Origin: Symsagittifera roscoffensis
Taxonomy: Eukaryota > Xenacoelomorpha > Acoela > Convolutidae
Assembly: GCF_963678635.1 (NCBI RefSeq)
Contig: NC_087067.1
Location: 22,389,547-22,453,546 of the forward strand
DNA length: 64,000 nucleotides
Direction: 5' to 3'
How positions within the stretch are numbered: the first letter of the stretch is position 1; every line of letters begins with the position of its first letter. Positions 33,232 through 45,228 of the stretch are shown piece by piece. The translations under genes and the position numbers were made by a program. The notes below the pieces were generated by a model. The model was not told the DNA's origin, did no database searches, and worked only from the letters and a program-made list of their open reading frames with translations.

Positions 33232-35322
33232 TTATGTCTCGAGCTGTTCGTCCGTTATCTTGCCTCTTAAATGTTCAATTTCCGGTAGGACCGGTTTATC
33301 ACTCTGCATTTCATCTAGTGTGGGCCGTTCCGGAAAATTCGAACAGCTCCATAGCCCATCGTCTGTCTCTGACTTAAGTGACTTCACAAGAACTGATGAA
33401 CCTTTTATTTTCTTCAATCGTCTCAAGATACAAATTTTGTCCCTATGATTGGGACAATCATTTACTTCATTTCGTTTTTGGTTTTCAGTCATTTCATATC
33501 GAGTTTTTACGGGTAAAGCATATCCCAGCTTCCTCCCCCTCTGTATCGTGATTGGTATGTCAAGAGTATTCAACAAGACACTGACGCAGAGACCGCTCTT
33601 CGTTATCGAGAAGGATCTTCCTAAAACAGCAGCACTTTGACTATTTGGATTTGGGACTATGCATACCTGCTTGTTGTTACTTAGTTCATTGTAATTTTTC
33701 ATTCGTAAGCTTACGATCGCCGCTTCGTTCGCCTTTAGCCTCACCCTCCTACTCAAGCATGCCGGTGCTTTGTTCTCATTCGCCATTATTAAATTTACCG
33801 ATTTAATTGCGTACCTCCTATCCGGGTTCCGTATCCTGAACATTGTGTTGTTTAGATCAATCGTTACATCAAAGTTCCTGATGAAGTCTCTGCCTAAAAT
33901 GAATTGGCCAGACTCATCTAGGTTTTCTACCACAATAAAGGTCATCCACAGGTTGCTTTCCCCCAGATTTAGGGCTATTATCGGCGTTCTGCCCAGCCCC
34001 CGCAGCGCCCCTTTGTTTGCAGCTGACAACCGTATTCTTGAGTCTATAAAATCATTTTTGTTGAAGCCCATTCGTTCCCAAGTTTCGATTGTTATGACAC
34101 TCAAGACCGCTCCCGTATCAAGTAACCCACGTAACTGAGTCTTCTTGCCACTTATGTCGAGCACATGTGCTGATACATCCGCCTCTGTCCCGATGTGCAT
34201 TGCATCTTCCTCATGCATGGCGCAGTGTCCAATCGACCTCACTTTCAACTCTTCTTTTCCTACGTAGATTTGCCCTATTAGATCTTCATCACATAATATC
34301 ATTGTTTTCGTATAGATGTTGATCCCATCTATATTTAGCATCACCTCATGCGGACCATAAGCTTCTGTGTACCTGTTATCAACTCGGACTGACTTGCTAC
34401 CCCCTCTTGTGAATAGTGCCCTCAATGCTCTAGAAGTCGTTTGTGGGCTTATACCACTCAAGTAATCTGCGTACACATCAATGTGCATTATTGTCTGGTC
34501 ACTTGGTTCGCTCAAGTTTCTCGTTACCTCATGGCCGCCCACGGTGATTATCGACATTATTCTTGCCCCGGATTTTGTTATACCGAATGGCTTCCCCGTC
34601 ACCATTTTTACAGTGTTGCAGTTTCCACTTTTTGTCGACCCCGCTACAGCCTCTGGTATTGACAGCGAGCAACCTAATGCCTCGTTCATTTTCTGTTTTT
34701 CGATCTCTTGCTTTAGTCGTTGTTCTATTTCTTTCGCCGCCAGGTCCTGTTTCACTTTATTGATAGCTTCCGCCGCCGCCTTCTCATAATTTATCTCTAG
34801 GGCGTTCCTGGCCGTGGCCTCTATTGCACTATTAACTTGCGTTACAGCTTTCACTGTTTTCGTTGGCAGTTCCACACTTAGTGTTTCTAAGTTTTTCGTT
34901 TCAAATTCAACTTGTCTATTTCTCTGGTTCTGTACCGCTGCTAACGCCAACTTGTGTTTGGGGTGACTCTGGTTCTTGACTGCCTCCCAGAACAACGGAC
35001 AGTCCATCCTGAAGTGCCCCTCTTGGTTGCAGAAGAAGCATCTTGCACCTATTTTGATGATCAAGCCACTATAGAACTCGTGTTCCTCCATCTGGCTCAT
35101 ATCTTCCTCATCGGGTGCATATCCCAAACTCTTCATGCCCTGCTTGTATGTTGTGCAATCCGCCACGTGATGATCAGCTGACCCGCAGTTCGCGCACGAT
35201 CTACGTTTGTCCATGTCATCTATGGGCTTGTACCATGACGACCTTTGTGGTTGATTCCCCCCTTGCGTATTCCTGTTATCTGAGTACGAGTATTTCTTGG
35301 GTTTCATCTGGAGTCGGTGCAC
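33232..35322 (-). pseudogene. Gag nucleocapsid and aspartic protease in one frame (E2)
   Basis: 696 open residues, the longest retroviral-type frame here. Knuckles CANCGSADHHVADC and CFFCNQEGHFRMDC near residues 40 and 90, a Lys/Glu helix near 185, then LRGLLDTGAVLSVITIE near 410 and ILGRDFIRNFDVTID near 490 for the protease. It shows that gag and protease share one frame in this family, so no ribosomal frameshift is needed between them. The 3' end is a deletion junction into RT. Confidence 0.9.
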
Positions 35323-37051
35323 TGTCTTTTGACAATGTATAGTATGTTGCTAACATTGTTCTCAAGTCATCACTCTTTACCCCATCAATGAACTTTGAGG
35401 CGATGCTAAAGTTCCTTCTATTGGTGGATTCTTCCGGGTCACTCCTTCGTCTCAAGCTCTCAAGATCATCTAGGAACCTGTCTATCGATTCATCGTCCCT
35501 TTGCCTTCTCTTTTCAAATCGCATCATCGCTTGATGACCTTCATGCCTGACCCGAATCGATTTAACAATATCTCGAAGATTTTATCCGCAGTGTCGCGTT
35601 CCTCTTCCTTCTTCGCAACCACGCATTTCAATGCCGTGCCTTCCAAGTTGCTGAGTATCGCTGTGCATGCTTGCCTCTCATCGTTCAAGTTGTCTTGTTC
35701 CAAGTGCAACCTCATGACTTCTACCCAAGTGTCAATGCATCCATCTGAATCATCCTTGAATTCTTTCGGTTTTTTGAATGTTTTCCTGGATTTGTTGCTT
35801 CCTCTGTCACTCGAGTCGGTGTTCCTTGTGGCGAAGGCTTCTAGTGTCCTGTTCATCATTTCCCAGGTGCTTGCCCATGTCATGACATCCGGTCCCACGT
35901 TGTTGTGAGTCGTGGAGTCCCCTGGACCACTCGTTGTGTTTTCTGTTCCACTTTTCATAATCCCTTTGGCCAATCCCCCCCGGTGCTGTACTCGCAGCAT
36001 CCCGGGATAATGGTAACGGTGTTGACTGCCGTTTGTTCCGTTGTGGTTCCACAAAGTCAATTCTGTTGCCTTGCGTTCGCTCCGCTGCTGGCCTGTCTTG
36101 TGACGTTGAGTTCCTCAAGATCGCGTCTAACTTTGTCTTTATTGCACATGAACTCTCAGCCTGGTCCCTACTCATCGTATCCATTCTCGTTTCCAAACTC
36201 CCCAACTGGCTACTCACTGCGTCATATCGTTGCTTCATTTCTTGCATGTCTTTTTTGATGTTCTTGTCTCGCTCTTCATCAGTGGTATCTACCTTGTCCG
36301 ACATCTGCTGAAGCCTTTCCTCTGTCGCTCTCGCTAGATTGAAGTAGTTGTCCAGGTACTCATGTTTGTTGTTTCTTATTTCTTTACTTATCACATCTCT
36401 ATCCTCTTCGCTGTGCTTCAGTTTCTTGTCTATCTGATCTAGCTTTGCCATCAAATCGCCTAGCTCAAGAGTAGTTGTTCCATGGTCAGTTGTTGTCCTG
36501 TTGTTGGTTGCTGTTCCCGGTCTGGTCTGGTCTTCGTTTTGGTCGGTGTCTGTCGTTCTCGTGGAAACTTTTCCGAATGTTTTGCCTTTCTCGGCTTTCG
36601 TTTCTTCCACTGCTGCGTCTCTCGACTTCATTCCGACCATTATCGCCAATCTATCAGAAAAAACGTTATTTTTGCTTGAGACTCATCCTTCACCGTTTCT
36701 GGCGTGTTGCCTGTTGTGTCCTCCCTATTGTCTATCGGTGAGAACTCCATGGACTTTGGATTAGGTTCTTCCGCATTCGTCATCGGAGTTGACTCTGTCG
36801 TCTTCTTTCCCACCTCATCCACACTCTGGTCCGGTGTCTCTAGTTCAATCTCGATGGCGGGTTCTGCGTGTTTCCCTTCCGTGCCCTCTTTTGCTCTGTT
36901 CTCTGTATTACTCCTCGTTGACCATGCTAACTGAAAAGTTCTTCTTTGTTATCTTTGGGCCCATTGATGTCGTTTTACGTAGCGATGAGTTATATTTTGT
37001 CTTTGCTTCAGTAGATCTCTTTTCAGCCACCGGTACCCTGCTCCGCCTCAT
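35276..37051 (-). pseudogene. Gag N-terminal and capsid-like region (E2), frameshifted
   Basis: ATG at 37,051 with MRRSRVPV as in E1. A shift near 36,920 breaks the frame; open pieces are 35,807-36,649, 35,524-36,060 and 35,276-35,527. The N-terminal half is charged with heptad-like helices (around NYFNLARATEERLQQMSDKV); the rest corresponds to the E1 capsid-like region (FLDDLESLRRRSDPEE). It joins the next segment by a frameshift near 35,300. Structural role: assembly of particles. Confidence 0.85.
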
Positions 37052-37317
37052 TATTTTTATTTACAATTGTTGCTATTTACAGTAATACTATATGCAAAAC
37101 TCTACTCTAAGGTTAAAATCTCTTTTGACAAAATCAATAAAAGGAAATTTACAATTTAATAAAAACAACGTTTCCTTAAGCTTTTTGAAAGTTCTATATG
37201 TTCTTGATCCCCACAGTACCGGATCTTTAGAACTGGTTAGAAAATTTGATTTTGCGATTGGTTACTTCAACCTGTCTTAGTACTCTTTAGTACCGTCACC
37301 CCCCTTCTTTATACTGT

Positions 37318-37955
37318 TCCATGACTTCCTCTCTACTGTCCCAAGACTATTCAGTGCTGTCCCAAGACTGTGTGTCCCAAGACCACTGTCCCAAGACCCT
37401 TGCCCTAAGACGACTGTCCCAAGACTACTGTCCCAAGACTAGTGTCCCAAGACCACTGTCCCAAGACTACTGTCCCAAGACCCTTGCCCTAAGCCTACTG
37501 TCCCAAGACTACTGTCCCAAGACTACTGTCCCAAGACTACTGTCCCAAGACTACTGTCCCAAGACCAGTGTCCCAAGACCACTGTCCCAAGACCACTGTC
37601 CCAAGACTACTGTCCCAAGACCAGTGTCCCAAGACCACTGTCCCAAGACCACTGTCCCAAGACTACTGTCCCAAGACCACTGTCCCAAGACCACTGTCCC
37701 AAGACCACTGTCCCAAGACTACTGTCCCAAGACCACTGTCCCAAGACTACTGTCCCAAGACTACTGTCCCAAGACCAGTGTCCCAAGACTGTGTCGTACC
37801 AAAACTGCTCTGGTCCAAGACTGTCCCAAGACTGCACCGTCCCAAGACTGTCCCAAGACTGCACTGTCCCAAGACTGTCCCAAGACTTTACTGCTCCAAG
37901 ACCGTCCCCAGACTGCAATGTCCCAAGACTTCTTCGGTACTGTCCCAAGACTTGT
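37318..37955. repeat. 14-bp minisatellite in the E2 leader
   Basis: Same CCAAGACCACTGTC-type units as in E1 at the same place. Copy order and variants differ, so it evolves within the element. Long open frames across it are repeat artefacts. Confidence 0.95.
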
Positions 37956-38854
37956 CACTAAGTGTCTGGATAGTAGGATCTCTTCTTCTTCGTTGTGGGG
38001 ACTCTTGAACCACTGTACCCTGTACCGCCACTTGAGCTCTAGTAAAAAGTTTTCCCAAAATCCCTATCTTAATGGCCAAAATCCAAATACTGACCCCCCT
38101 GTATTTATCTCCCTCTCGTTGTTTCAGGCTATTTGAAACCCCAACTTTTTTGCAGGTATCTTGTGATCACCTGTTCGTTCAAACACCAACAACAAATTTT
38201 CACCAAAACGTAAAAATTTAAACAAGAAAAATCATAAAAACAGAGAGATGAACCCACCTAAAATTCAAAGCTGACAGATGTCCACCTTTGTCCGAAAAAA
38301 ATGTCTGGTACCCGATTGTCACGCGTTTTCCTCCCACCTGCTAGCGATCTTATGGGGTATCATAAAAACTGTCTATTTGCGTTCCCCCCTACCGATCCGA
38401 CCAGGGTACCTACCTTAACTCGATGTTAAATTTGGATATCCGCTTCTTATAACCAACGCGTGTAATTATCTAATGTAACTAAATCGACGATGCCGAACAA
38501 TTAGTTACTCTAATGTGTCCCCCCTTTTTACATTTCACAACCGCCAACCTCTAACCTAACCAGCCCCCCTTCTAACCTCCCCACTCTTTAGCCCCCCTCT
38601 TAAGCCGAAAAATCCCTTAAGCGCCGGGTGCTAAACCTCTCGAGAGAAAACCGTAGACCTGTTTCCAGGCCTGCTTGTGTAAAAACTTCCTCAAAACAAT
38701 GGAGCTCCGCTTATCCAGTTTTACACTTATTTCCTATAATGTAATGTGGATTTTAACGATACCCGTCTGCCCAACTTGAGAGCACCCCTGTGCGTCCTCT
38801 TCTTGTTGAAGCGATCCCGTGCTGGTTGTCCCCTTGACGTGCACTGCAGCACCA

Positions 38855-38990
38855 CGACCTTCCCACTTGGCTGGTCACCTCTTCCAGTCAAGTCTCCTAG
38901 CGGTTCAGCTCAGTCCTTGTGAACCACTTTCCCACTCGGCTGGTCACCTCTTCCAGTCAAGTCTCCTAGTGGTCCGGCTCTGTCGCAAGC
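38855..38990. repeat. 70-bp tandem repeat in the E2 leader (two units)
   Basis: Two diverged units sharing GGCTGGTCACCTCTTCCAGT and AAGTCTCCTAG, equivalent to 7,621-7,889 in E1. Confidence 0.9.
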
Positions 38991-39455
38991 TATCTGAAAA
39001 CCCTTAACAACGCCCCTCACTTGGGCAATTTATTGAAGTCACTGGTTTAGATTGCTAGATTGATCGAAACGATCGGTCTTATAAAACAGTATGGGTATAC
39101 TATTTAATTAATATAAAGGTTTGATCCGACTAATCTGGTATCAAAGTCACTGTCTTTTTTGTTTTATGGTTTTTGTTCATTTTTCTATACTTTTTTCTTG
39201 TTTTTGTTTCGCTTTTTGTATTTTTGCTCGTGTTTTTGTCCCCCTAGTTACCCCCCCCCCTTACTCGGTTAGCTAGGCCTCGTTCGGAGAGCGTACCAGG
39301 AAGTTTTCTCAGGTTTTTTTTTAAAAGCTATCACGGTACAACCGGAAGGCTTATACGTTCCCGCTGAACCGTACCACCGGTACTCTAGAATTGGCATGCA
39401 GCCCGGATCTGTGTCAAGTGGGTTCGACTCTGTAGTCATGATGTCGTAAAAAAAA

Positions 39456-39470
39456 CACCCAGGAGCGCCA
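39456..39470 (-). promoter_or_regulatory. Candidate primer-binding site (E2)
   Basis: Minus strand TGGCGCTCCTGGGTG, 11 bases after the 5' LTR end, same as in E1 and E3. Confidence 0.45.
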
Positions 39471-39481
39471 TAAAAACACTA

Positions 39482-40378
39482 TGTAACAGTCGCCTACTTC
39501 GGTCACATATGAGGCTTAAGAAAAATAGGCCCTATAACCATTGGCTGAAGAGTCAGGGACACTATCTCTTGTGTTTTTCTACCTCAAAAACGGTCGGAGC
39601 CAATTCAGTTCGCTTGCGACATGAGACTAGAACCCGTTACAGCTTAGATGCTACTACCAAAATATCCCCCCACTCTAGAAAATAAGAACGTCCCCATACT
39701 ATGGTCTCAAAATACCCAAATTACACGAACGCCATTAAAAACAGGGTCGGAACAATCCGTTAAGTTTACTTTTTATTAGACAGTGGGACTTTGATCCATT
39801 TCAGATGGATCAACCTAAAATTCGCCTTATCTCAACATAACAATCATAAAACACACTCGAGAAAATTAAATATGGTACTTACATAGCAGCACGCATGAGA
39901 AACAGAGTAATTAAACTAATTAATGACTCTAGCATAAATATAATTGAATATAACTCAAGAAGTTTTCTAACGATGAGTTTCAATCAAAGGAAGTAAATTT
40001 TAACTCAAGAATATAGTTTTGGATCTGGACCATTGGGAGACTTCACTTGTCTGCCTTTCCGTTGAAGGTTCCTTCTGGTCCAATTGATTGTAGCCCTACT
40101 CTCGTATTTGTTTGGTCTCCTATATCAAATAGGACAGCTCTACTGTAGTTTTCTACGATGGAAAGTGCGAATAGCCATTTCCCACTGTATATATTTGACA
40201 ACTTTCCCGCAATTGTTAATTCGGTCGTTCTGACTTCTTATTTGATTTTTTCAGTTTTCGCGAGAAAACTGAGCATGACAGGCTCCATTCGAGTTTTTGA
40301 AAAGTAAAACTTCACTCCAAAATCACGTATTTTTGTGTCCCTCAAGGGTCAAACTTCTAGATATGACCGACTGGCACA
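39482..40378 (-). repeat. 5' LTR of E2 (897 bp)
   Basis: Minus strand TGTGCCAGTCGGTCAT start, TGTTACA end. Right flank on the plus strand CAACACTCGAGCG. By eye about 96% identical to the 3' LTR over the first 250 bp at the TGTAACAG end, and less similar to the E1 LTR. Confidence 0.87.
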
Positions 40379-40434
40379 CAACACTCGAGCGATGTTGCTA
40401 CACAAATGCAGAGTATAAGTGCATATAAAAACAA

Positions 40435-40517
40435 GCACAGTTGGCCGAGTGGCCCAAGCGAACGTACCGACTATACAAACTTGCCAGTTGACGTAGGTTC
40501 GAGTCCTTAACCTGCCC
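40435..40517 (+). pseudogene. tRNA-like sequence (class II, Ser/Leu-like) or SINE head
   Basis: TTGGCCGAGTGG at 40,441-40,452 matches a tRNA A box of Ser/Leu type and GGTTCGAGTCC at 40,496-40,506 a B box; spacing and ~83-nt length fit a tRNA with a variable arm. Acceptor, anticodon and T stems pair poorly and the anticodon loop lacks the usual U33, so it is a decayed tRNA or tRNA-derived SINE. Confidence 0.5.
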
Positions 40518-40852
40518 ATGTTTTAAAAATACTAAAAACGGGGGTTTACATTCTATTTTAACCGTTTTTGGTTCTAAATCGGTTCAGCCTTGATTAAGGC
40601 TGACCGTCAAAAAGAGCAATTTGTCTCAAGGACATTATTACCTGTTCTTGTGGCTAGCTTGCGCCGATTTGTACCGTTTTCGGGGCAGTTTAATGAAGTT
40701 ATACGATGTTATGCTTGACCGAAATTATGATGAATTTTTGAGTTTCCGAGAGTTTTTGCCAATAAATGCTCTTAATAATTCAAGCATTTGACTTCATAGT
40801 TTTTATGAACTTACGGAGATTGAGCGCACATTTTGGCACCCCACAAGGGACT
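40518..40852. other. AT-rich spacer with a strong hairpin
   Basis: CGGTTCAGCCTTGATTAAGG and its complement form an 11-bp stem with a short loop at 40,580-40,606. No gene. Confidence 0.6.
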
Positions 40853-42253
40853 GTTAGTGTCATGTTTGTTTGATAATTCGACAACACGAGCTTTACCGAG
40901 TGACACGAGTGCTGTTGGCTGGCCGAAGTTGCTCGAGTGACACGAGAAGTCGAGTGACACGAGAAGTGACCCGGGAACTTGCACACGAGGATTCGAGAAA
41001 CACGCCTGGAGTCGTTACCTCAAGATCGGACGATCTGTCCACCTCTCCCCTGATGCCCTTCACCTCCTCCCAGTTCGGCTGGCCGACTATTCGGTCTTCG
41101 CGTGTTTACTCGGGGTTTCGGCTTTTATCGGAGTTTACTTCGCTTGCTGTTCCGGAGGATGGCAGAAGACGCAGCGCGAGTGGTTATCCGGTGATGGTAA
41201 GCTCGTTTAGATCCTGACCTCCCTGTCGCTATTGGCCAGTTTCATATCTGCAATCACACTATTGGTCCAACAACACAAACGACAGACGACAGAGCAGACA
41301 GACGACAGAGCAGACAGACGACAGAACAGACAGACGAAAGAGCAGACTGGCGGAAGAGAGAGAGAGGCCTGTTCAGATGTCCTGATTGTTGACTTTTGGT
41401 CAAAGTGCAGCTGTGTTTTTCTCGACACCTGAAGTTTTGGATTTTTTCCTGGAGTCGCCAATCTCCAATTAAAAACTATAAAAAGTTTCCAAAACTTTTA
41501 AAAGATTCCGTTTGTGCTATAAATTTATACACGATGTCATATATGTTAAAAATCTTTCCACAAGCTAGCACCCGGTAATTTTTCTCAATACCCAAAATTT
41601 TTGGACAGTTCTGCTGAACTGAAATATCTTACGGTCGGTACATAGACAAACTGACTTGACATTTTTTCTCGATACCAAAATTTTTTGGATATATGCGAAC
41701 GGAAAATTAATCCGTGAAACTGGAACATAGACAAGAAGTACTGGACTAGTTTTTGGGATTGGTTTATGACTCGAACCTGCTGACCAGAATTTTCCGAAAA
41801 ATTTTGTGAAAAAAGTTTAAAAAAATTGCCAAAAAATCCTCAAAACGTCTCCAGAATTCTGCGAAACTGTGCCGTAAGATGACACCAACCTTATGTTAAG
41901 TGGTCTGGTAGCAAAATATCAGGCAAGTTAAAGTGAGTTTTTTCATCCTCAGGTTTCTTCCGCGTGTGTTGTTGGAATTTAACCAATTTGCCTGATCTCC
42001 CACCCACCTTTGGTGAAACTGAAAGTCAGTTCGCTTCAAGTGAATCAAAGCTGTTTCTGCCCGTCCAATTATTGCTCTTTGCGTGACACTAACGTTAAGT
42101 GGTCAGGTACGGTGATATTAGATGAGTTAAGTTGAATTCTTTCATCCTCAGGTTTACTCCGTATGGGTTGTTGGAGTTCAACGGACCTACTTAATTTTCC
42201 AAACCCATTGGTACTTAAGCGTAACGTAGCCGTCGCATAGGCCCCTTAAGTAT
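40853..42253 (+). other. Upstream region of the BEL/Pao element, repeats, possible LTR remnant
   Basis: Starts with TGTTAGTGTCATG, a plausible LTR start, and has several CGAGTGACACGAG repeats (40,893-40,965). A 16-bp repeat (ACAGACGACAGAGCAG x4) lies at 41,282-41,345. A ~120-bp segment at 41,878-41,998 is repeated at 42,084-42,205 (GTTAAGTGGTC, CATCCTCAGGTTT). LTR ends and primer site are not resolved. Confidence 0.4.
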
Positions 42254-42893
42254 ATGGTATTCAATCTAGGAGCTAGTTCCTTGGATCACGCGCTTCGAAA
42301 ACTTCTCGCTCCGTCCCAGAAGCGCATTAAAAATACTTGCTTTACAAAGCCAGTTTTAAGTTTTAACTTTAACGCTAGGGTCTCTCGGAAAATAATACAG
42401 TACTACCTTCATCACTACTTGTTTCACCGTAACGACTTTGTAATTTGGTACGACGCCATTATTAAATCGATAAGTAGGCACCGCAGCAACAATAACCTCA
42501 AGCTGAGTAGTGAGCAACTTGTCCATGTGTTATTAATGTATAGGACAAAAATTTGTGCGATCGTATACTGTAGACGGAACGGAACCGAGGATATAGAGGA
42601 AAGTTTAGTTTCAATAGGTATTCTCGTTCTGAACGTCGTCAAAGACTTTATCTCTAAACTAAGGACCAGGTACTAATTGAGAAGTATAAAGAGCTTCACC
42701 AGCCTCCTTCCCTTGAGTTAAAGACTCTCCTCCTTCTAAGGCGTTATAGCGCTAGTCTTAACACCCCTAAGACTCGTAAGAAGCGGAACCGCTTACCACT
42801 CAAAGCTCGAAAAGCTATAAAAAAAAGACTTCAGGCAGAAGCTTTGAGACGTCAAACTCTACCATCTTGTAAAGCAATGTTGAAATATTAATG
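42254..42893 (+). pseudogene. Unrecognised open frame, frameshifted, basic C-terminus
   Basis: 140 open residues (42,254-42,676) that continue, after a one-base shift, to a stop at 42,893. Visible: IWYDAIIKSISRHRSNNN, TKICAIVYCRRNGTEDIEES, a hydrophobic helix (GILVLNVVKDFISK), then a highly basic tail with KTRKKRNRLPLKARKAIKKR. The alternation of hydrophobic strands and helices suggests a small alpha/beta domain plus a nuclear-localisation-like tail. It resembles uncharacterised invertebrate proteins I remember only vaguely, so I give no function. It may be an accessory frame of the BEL element or an older, unrelated element. Confidence 0.45.
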
Positions 42894-43049
42894 CAAATTT
42901 AATTACGTACCAAAACAGTATCTCATTTATTAAATGTATTCTCTTTGGTGAGCATCCGTAAAACATTGTCAACTTGTGAAAAACATGAAATAAAAATTCT
43001 AAAGTAAGATACGCAATTTATTCGAAACCCGTCTAAATCTAGAAAATGA

Positions 43050-43969
43050 GCTGCTTAAAGGGCACTCATTATTACTTGAGTACATTGAGAATAATAGTCG
43101 CACCACAAAAACTGATAATGCTGTTTACAAATGCAAATGTAAAAATGCTTTGGAAAAAGCTGTCGACGTCAATGAGCAATTAATTAGATTAGCGAAAAAA
43201 CGGAAAACCCTGAAAAAATTGTTGCTACAAGATCTTTGGCTTAAGAAAGTAACCGAAATGAACGATAAAGTAATGCATGAAGCTCAGAGTTACAAGATGA
43301 GACTTGAACCTTCGTCATTCCCAGCACCCGGCATTAAAGGGAGCAAGGGATCTTTACAACAAACTAGGTTTGAGACATCCTCACGCTCGGACAAAAACAA
43401 GAGATTCAGAAGCACCATTATCTGAAAACAGGTCTAAGGTCTCTAATAAGTCTAAGGATAGTAGACAGCTTGACTCACATAAGTCTGATAAATCTGATTC
43501 CACTAGTCATACGGCGACTGTTCTCACTATGTCATCAAGTGAGAAACGGCATGAGTTAGCTTTAGTAAAACGACCCCATGAGGAGCTGGAAAGGCAATAT
43601 CAAGTATCTATAAGACTTAAAGAGCAAAAAAACCGCCTTAAATTCGAACAAAGTCAATTGGAACTAAAGCAATTGGCTGAAAGTCATAGAAAGCAACTAA
43701 TTGAAATGGAAATGAAAGCGTTTGAACTTGAGGACAGTTCATCTGAGGCTAGCGAGAAGGTTGCGGAAAGTAACTCGACAGTATTAAGTCAACCTGTTTT
43801 AAAAGTAGCAACTGATCGGACTAAGGATTGGGTATACTCTGTTAGTTCACAGGCACCTCCTGACGGTGCTAGTGCGCTAGGTTTGCTGGCCTCCACTCCT
43901 GTGCCAATTTCGTCAGAACCGACGACTTCCACTAACTTCGCTCATGATATTCACACCAGTAATAATTGA
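43050..43969 (+). pseudogene. BEL gag N-terminal coiled-coil region
   Basis: Two overlapping frames (43,150-43,425 and 43,304-43,969) joined by a frameshift near 43,350. Charged helical stretches (NEQLIRLAKKRKTLKKLL; ERQYQVSIRLKEQKNRLKFE; KQLAESHRKQLIEMEMKAFE) form a long coiled coil, the usual start of BEL Gag. The tail is Ser/Thr/Pro-rich. Confidence 0.8.
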
Positions 43970-44709
43970 TATTCACACCAGCATTGAGTGACCCTGGAAT
44001 CTATAGTCATGGACATCGGGCTATGCCTCAATTTGGCAATGTAAGCCTTTTGCCATTGCAAGCTTCTGTTCCATCTGTTTCATTTCCAGTTAACAATATG
44101 CATTCTAGTGCGAACGTGTTACCACCACCGTCTGCTGTTCCTTTACAGACCATGATTTCAATCATAACTAATGGTAGTTTTGCCATCGGGCAACCGGAAT
44201 CACTACCTGTCCCAATGTTACCGGCACATCCCGGTTCTGGTTTTGTTTCTTTGTCACCTGCATTTGCTGGTGATGGCTTCTCATCTTCTAGAGTAAACCC
44301 ACCGCCGGTTTTCATTTCGGCACCTAATTGCCATGTAGCACCAGTTCAGACGCAACATATTATTCCCTTTGTACTGCATACTATGTCGCCTAATATCAAC
44401 GACTTTTACACAAGTGATGCAAACTTATGGCGATTGGCAGCTACAACTCCAATCGTCAGGCCTGCTCAGTTTTGTAATGCTGGAAACGTTTTTTCTAATG
44501 TGACAACTGTTGTCCCACCGTGTAACACCGCCGCCTCGTATACTAGTGGTGGGATTGTGTATTTTAATTCTCCGCCAGTTCATCCCCAACAGGTTCCGCA
44601 TTTTGTCAATTATACTAATACTGGTTATCAGCCAGCCAACGAAGACTACGTACCGTCTTCCGCTTATCCAAAGGTTGTTCATCGGATCGACGTCTCTCTC
44701 CGGTCGTGA
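43966..44709 (+). pseudogene. BEL gag, Pro/Ser-rich spacer segment
   Basis: 247 residues, low complexity with many Pro, Ser, Val and Asn, no domain. It lies in another frame than its neighbours, which shows frameshifts at both ends. Such spacers separate the coiled coil from the DUF1759 gag domain in BEL elements. Confidence 0.65.
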
Positions 44710-45228
44710 ACTTGCGGAATTATTGATGCATAGCCGCAAAGATAATCTTCCTGATGGAAGTTAGCCCAGTTTGACGGCAACCCCTTAAAATGGCACGAAT
44801 TGTTTGGTCAGTTTAAGTCCACCGTTGATTCCATTGTTCTCACCGATGATACGAAACTGACATACTCAAAAACACTTGTCACAGGCAAAGCAAAAACCGC
44901 AATTGCGGAATTTAGTTATAGTGGCGTTATGTACAAGGATGCACGGGCCACCTTTCAACGGAAGTTTGGGCAACCACACGCTATTGTTGGTGCGCATCTT
45001 GATAAGCTGAAAACTTTTCCTCCACTTAAGATGCGCAATTCGGAAAATGTGTATAATTTCTCCTCTGTTATGTCTGGCCTCGTAGCAGTTTTCAAATCAT
45101 TGTCAATCAACGATGATCAAAAGTGTGTTAAATTGTTGAACCAAGCTATTAGTAAATTTCCGCCTAAGCTCAAGCAACTTGGTCAAGGTATATTGTTAGG
45201 CATAATTGGCAGCGCCCAACACTATTAG
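44710..45228 (+). pseudogene. BEL gag, DUF1759-type domain
   Basis: From LSGRELAELLMHSRKDNLP through a stop to the frame 44,800-45,228. The latter carries WHELFGQFKSTVDS (just before the listed start), TKLTYSKTLVTGKAKTAI and LKTFPPLKMRNSENVYNF, the characteristic DUF1759 pattern of BEL/Pao Gag. Confidence 0.88.

Larger units (their letters stand above)
37052..39455 (-). other. Long untranslated leader of E2
   Basis: 2.4 kb collinear with the E1 leader. Holds the 14-bp minisatellite, a 70-bp repeat (two units) and, at about 38,770-38,850, a stretch not matched in E1. No gene supported. Confidence 0.75.
18198..40378 (-). mobile_element. Giant Ty3/gypsy LTR retrotransposon E2, about 22.2 kb with cargo region
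   Basis: Minus strand: 5' LTR (40,378-39,482), primer-site candidate, leader, gag-protease-RT-RNase H-integrase (37,051-30,000), acidic plus macro-like module (to 28,670), spacer, about 9 kb of accessory coding sequence (28,137-19,266), 3' untranslated region, G-rich run, 3' LTR (18,852-18,198). The two LTRs share both ends; the 3' one lacks one internal 242-bp block and is otherwise the same length (897-242=655). By eye it is clearly closer to the 5' LTR of E2 than to that of E1. No target-site duplication is visible (ACCAA versus CAACA). Many stops and frameshifts make it inactive. Confidence 0.8.

Noticed and set aside
40870..41217. 115-residue plus-strand frame
   Set aside because: Overlaps CGAGTGACACGAG repeats of a probable LTR region and has no domain signal.
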